Source of the DNA: Phycisphaerales bacterium
GTDB taxonomy: Bacteria > Planctomycetota > Phycisphaerae > Phycisphaerales > SM1A02
Direction: 5' to 3'
Assembly (NCBI GenBank): GCA_003520025.1
Contig: DOVP01000012.1
Location: 1 to 5,331 of the forward strand
Length of the DNA stretch: 5,331 bases
Shown: piece by piece, positions 3,902 through 5,331 of the stretch
Layout: each line of letters begins with the position of its first letter
How positions within the stretch are numbered: the stretch's first letter is position 1
Made by a program: the position numbers and the translations under genes
The notes under the pieces: generated by a model
Told to the model about the DNA's origin: nothing
The model's input: the letters and a program-made list of their open reading frames with translations, nothing else
Databases searched by the model: none

Positions 3902-4691
3902 GCAAGCACTCGTGTACACCCTCTCGGCCCTCGCTGCAACCGCAACACCAGAATCTGGGAAGCCGGCGGACATGGTGATTCAGCAGCAGATCCCCGGCAC
4001 CTCCCTGCAACTGGTCTTGGTGCCCATGCCTGTACCCGATGGATCACCCACGGTTTGGGTATCACGCGACGAAATCAGCTGGGACCTCTATGACACGCTG
4101 GTCTATCAGCTTGATCGGACAGATACCACCGCCCCTGAAGATGGTGGCATCACCCGCCCGACCAAACCCTACCTCATGGCCGATCGGGGTTGGGGACATG
4201 CCGGCTATCCGGCGCTCAGTGTTTCACACCGCGGGGCGGAGGCATTCTGCGCCTGGCTCTCGGCCAAGACCGGCAAACACTGGCGACTTCCGACCGTGGC
4301 TGAGTGGACGCGGCTCTGCGAAACCTCCGGACTGAGCAGCACCACCATGGACGAACATGCCTGGCACAAACCAAACGCCAAACGCAAGACGCAGAAGATC
4401 GGCACTCGCAAGGCTGACGCCAATGGTCTACGCGACTTGCAGGGCAACGTCGCCGAGTGGTGTACGACCCCCGATGGATCGTGGGTCCTGATGGGCGCCA
4501 GTTTCCGCGATGACGCGACGAGCATGCCATGCGATGCAACCAAGACACCCCTTCCGGAATGGAATGACACCGATCCCCAGATCCCGAAGAGCATCTGGTG
4601 GCTCTCCGACGCGCCCTTCGCAGGATTCCGCGTCATGTGCGATGAGACAACACCTGCCGCTCAACCTGAAGAGGACGTGAATGATGAATGA
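3900..4691 (+). CDS. Exported SUMF1/formylglycine-generating-enzyme-like domain protein (263 aa)
   Basis: The fold is that of the FGE-sulfatase (SUMF1) superfamily. VSRDEISWDLYD (54-65) corresponds to the usual EVT-x-x-x-Y element, PALSVSHRGAEAFCAWL (104-120) to PV-x-x-V-x-W-x-D-A-x-x-Y-C-x-W, WRLPTVAEW (128-136) to RLPTEAEW, ANGLRDLQGNVAEWC (174-188) to ANxxGLyDMxGNVWEW, MGASF (198-202) to RGGSW, and AGFRV (241-245) to xGFR. A short hydrophobic N-terminus (MQALVYTLSALAATA) may be a signal peptide, though it lacks a positive charge. True FGE has a catalytic Cys right after the GGSW/GGSY element; here that position is Asp, so sulfatase activation is unlikely. No ribosome site precedes the ATG; an in-frame ATG at 3813 is disfavoured because it would precede the signal. 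It overlaps the following oxidoreductase gene by 11 bases and probably works with it in the cell envelope. Confidence 0.85.
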   Translation: MQALVYTLSALAATATPESGKPADMVIQQQIPGTSLQLVLVPMPVPDGSPTVWVSRDEISWDLYDTLVYQLDRTDTTAPEDGGITRPTKPYLMADRGWGHAGYPALSVSHRGAEAFCAWLSAKTGKHWRLPTVAEWTRLCETSGLSSTTMDEHAWHKPNAKRKTQKIGTRKADANGLRDLQGNVAEWCTTPDGSWVLMGASFRDDATSMPCDATKTPLPEWNDTDPQIPKSIWWLSDAPFAGFRVMCDETTPAAQPEEDVNDE

Positions 4692-5331
4692 ACAACCACA
4701 GGACCCCTGCACACGCAGGTCATTCGTGGCGGCTGCCGGCACAACGGTCGGCCTCATGGCCGTCGCAGGCTGCAAGAGCACGGGAAAGCAGAACACCACG
4801 CTTGCATCCGGCACGCTCGCCCATACCGAGGGCGACGACAAGATCCGTGTCGGCCTCATCGGCTGTGGCGGCCGAGGCAGCGGCGCCGCGGGACAGGCGC
4901 TCAAGGCCGATCCGGGTGTGGTGCTGTACGCCATGGGAGATGCCTTTCAAGACCGCCTCGAGAGCAGCCGCACACATCTGAGCGGTACCTATGGTGATCG
5001 AGTTGATGTGCCGAAGGAGCGACAGTTCATCGGCTTCGATGCGTACAAACAGGTGATGGACAGCGGAGTCGATGTGGTGATCCTCACGACCCCTCCCCAC
5101 TTCCGGCCCGAGCACTTCAAGACGGCGGTCGCAGCAGGCAAACATGTCTTCATGGAGAAACCAATGGCCGTAGATGGGCCGGGTGTCCGTTCCGTATTGG
5201 AAGACGCCAAGATCGCACGCGAGAAGAACCTCAACATCATGGGCGGCTTCTGCTGGCGGTACAACATGCCGAACCGTGCATGCTATGAGCGCATCCACGA
5301 CGGCGCAATCGGTGATATCACGTGCGTCCAC
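4681..5331 (+). CDS. Gfo/Idh/MocA family oxidoreductase, Tat-exported lipoprotein, 3' end beyond window
   Basis: An NAD(P)-dependent dehydrogenase-type protein, usually acting on sugars, inositols or related polyols. 217 residues are visible and the frame is open at the edge. The N-terminus has a twin-arginine motif (TRRSFVAAAG, 11-20), a hydrophobic stretch and a lipobox-like VAGC (28-31), suggesting Tat export and lipidation. The Rossmann fold begins with IRVGLIGCGGRGSG (55-68, dinucleotide-binding glycines at 61, 63, 64 and 66). DVVILTTPPHFRPEH (131-145) and the hallmark GKHVFMEKP (153-161, Lys160 of the EKP motif) follow, then GGFCWRYN (188-195) and GAIGDI (208-213). The ATG at 4681 has AGAGG (4670-4674) 6 bases upstream; a second ATG at 4684 is an alternative. 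It overlaps the SUMF1-like gene, so translation is likely coupled. This Tat-lipoprotein subgroup is abundant in planctomycetes; the substrate cannot be told. Confidence 0.93.
   Translation, partial: MMNEQPQDPCTRRSFVAAAGTTVGLMAVAGCKSTGKQNTTLASGTLAHTEGDDKIRVGLIGCGGRGSGAAGQALKADPGVVLYAMGDAFQDRLESSRTHLSGTYGDRVDVPKERQFIGFDAYKQVMDSGVDVVILTTPPHFRPEHFKTAVAAGKHVFMEKPMAVDGPGVRSVLEDAKIAREKNLNIMGGFCWRYNMPNRACYERIHDGAIGDITCVH

Noticed and set aside
4720..5331. Minus-strand open frame of 203 codons
   Set aside because: It lies opposite the Gfo/Idh/MocA gene, whose Rossmann, EKP and Tat motifs fix the true frame.

Overview
The window looks like chromosomal DNA of a planctomycete, possibly of the Phycisphaerae. 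The evidence is GC-rich DNA, a Tat-exported Gfo/Idh/MocA lipoprotein oxidoreductase, a secreted SUMF1/FGE-type protein next to it, and several Hsp20 paralogues side by side. The phylum call is inference from gene content; there is no rRNA or other marker gene here. I see no mobile element, CRISPR array or tRNA.

Left half, minus strand (2745 down to 1): four consecutive small heat shock protein (sHsp, alpha-crystallin/Hsp20) genes, apparently in two transcription units. The upstream unit holds a divergent 167-aa sHsp-like protein (2162-2665) and a 330-aa sHsp (1142-2134). The large one has a 218-residue N-terminal extension containing six tandem 14-residue repeats. The downstream unit holds a canonical 154-aa sHsp (435-899) and a second sHsp with a Cys-rich N-terminus (1-392) that is cut by the window edge. 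Each unit has a sigma-54-type -24/-12 element at a sensible distance upstream: an essentially perfect one at 983-999 and a one-mismatch version at 2730-2745. The short 5' leaders can fold into tandem hairpins next to, or competing for, the Shine-Dalgarno. A GC-rich hairpin (1082-1115) separates the units. Upstream of the perfect promoter lie a 10-bp direct repeat and a 12-bp palindrome, placed where a sigma-54 enhancer-binding protein could bind. Inferred model: a proteostasis locus switched on by a dedicated sigma-54 activator, perhaps with a second, RNA-structure level of control, making sHsps with very different N-terminal arms that could co-assemble.

Middle (2948-3901, minus): a lipoprotein-type ApbE (FAD:protein FMN transferase), followed by a hairpin with a T-rich tail (2822-2850) as its likely terminator.

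Right half, plus strand: an exported SUMF1/FGE-like protein (3900-4691) overlaps by 11 bases the start of a Tat-lipoprotein Gfo/Idh/MocA oxidoreductase (4681 to beyond the edge), so the two are probably translationally coupled. The ApbE and SUMF1-like genes are head to head, and their best start codons share the tetranucleotide CATG (3899-3902).

The most notable material is the sHsp locus: the unusual architecture of the 330-aa protein, its 14-residue repeat, and the shared sigma-54/leader-hairpin layout.
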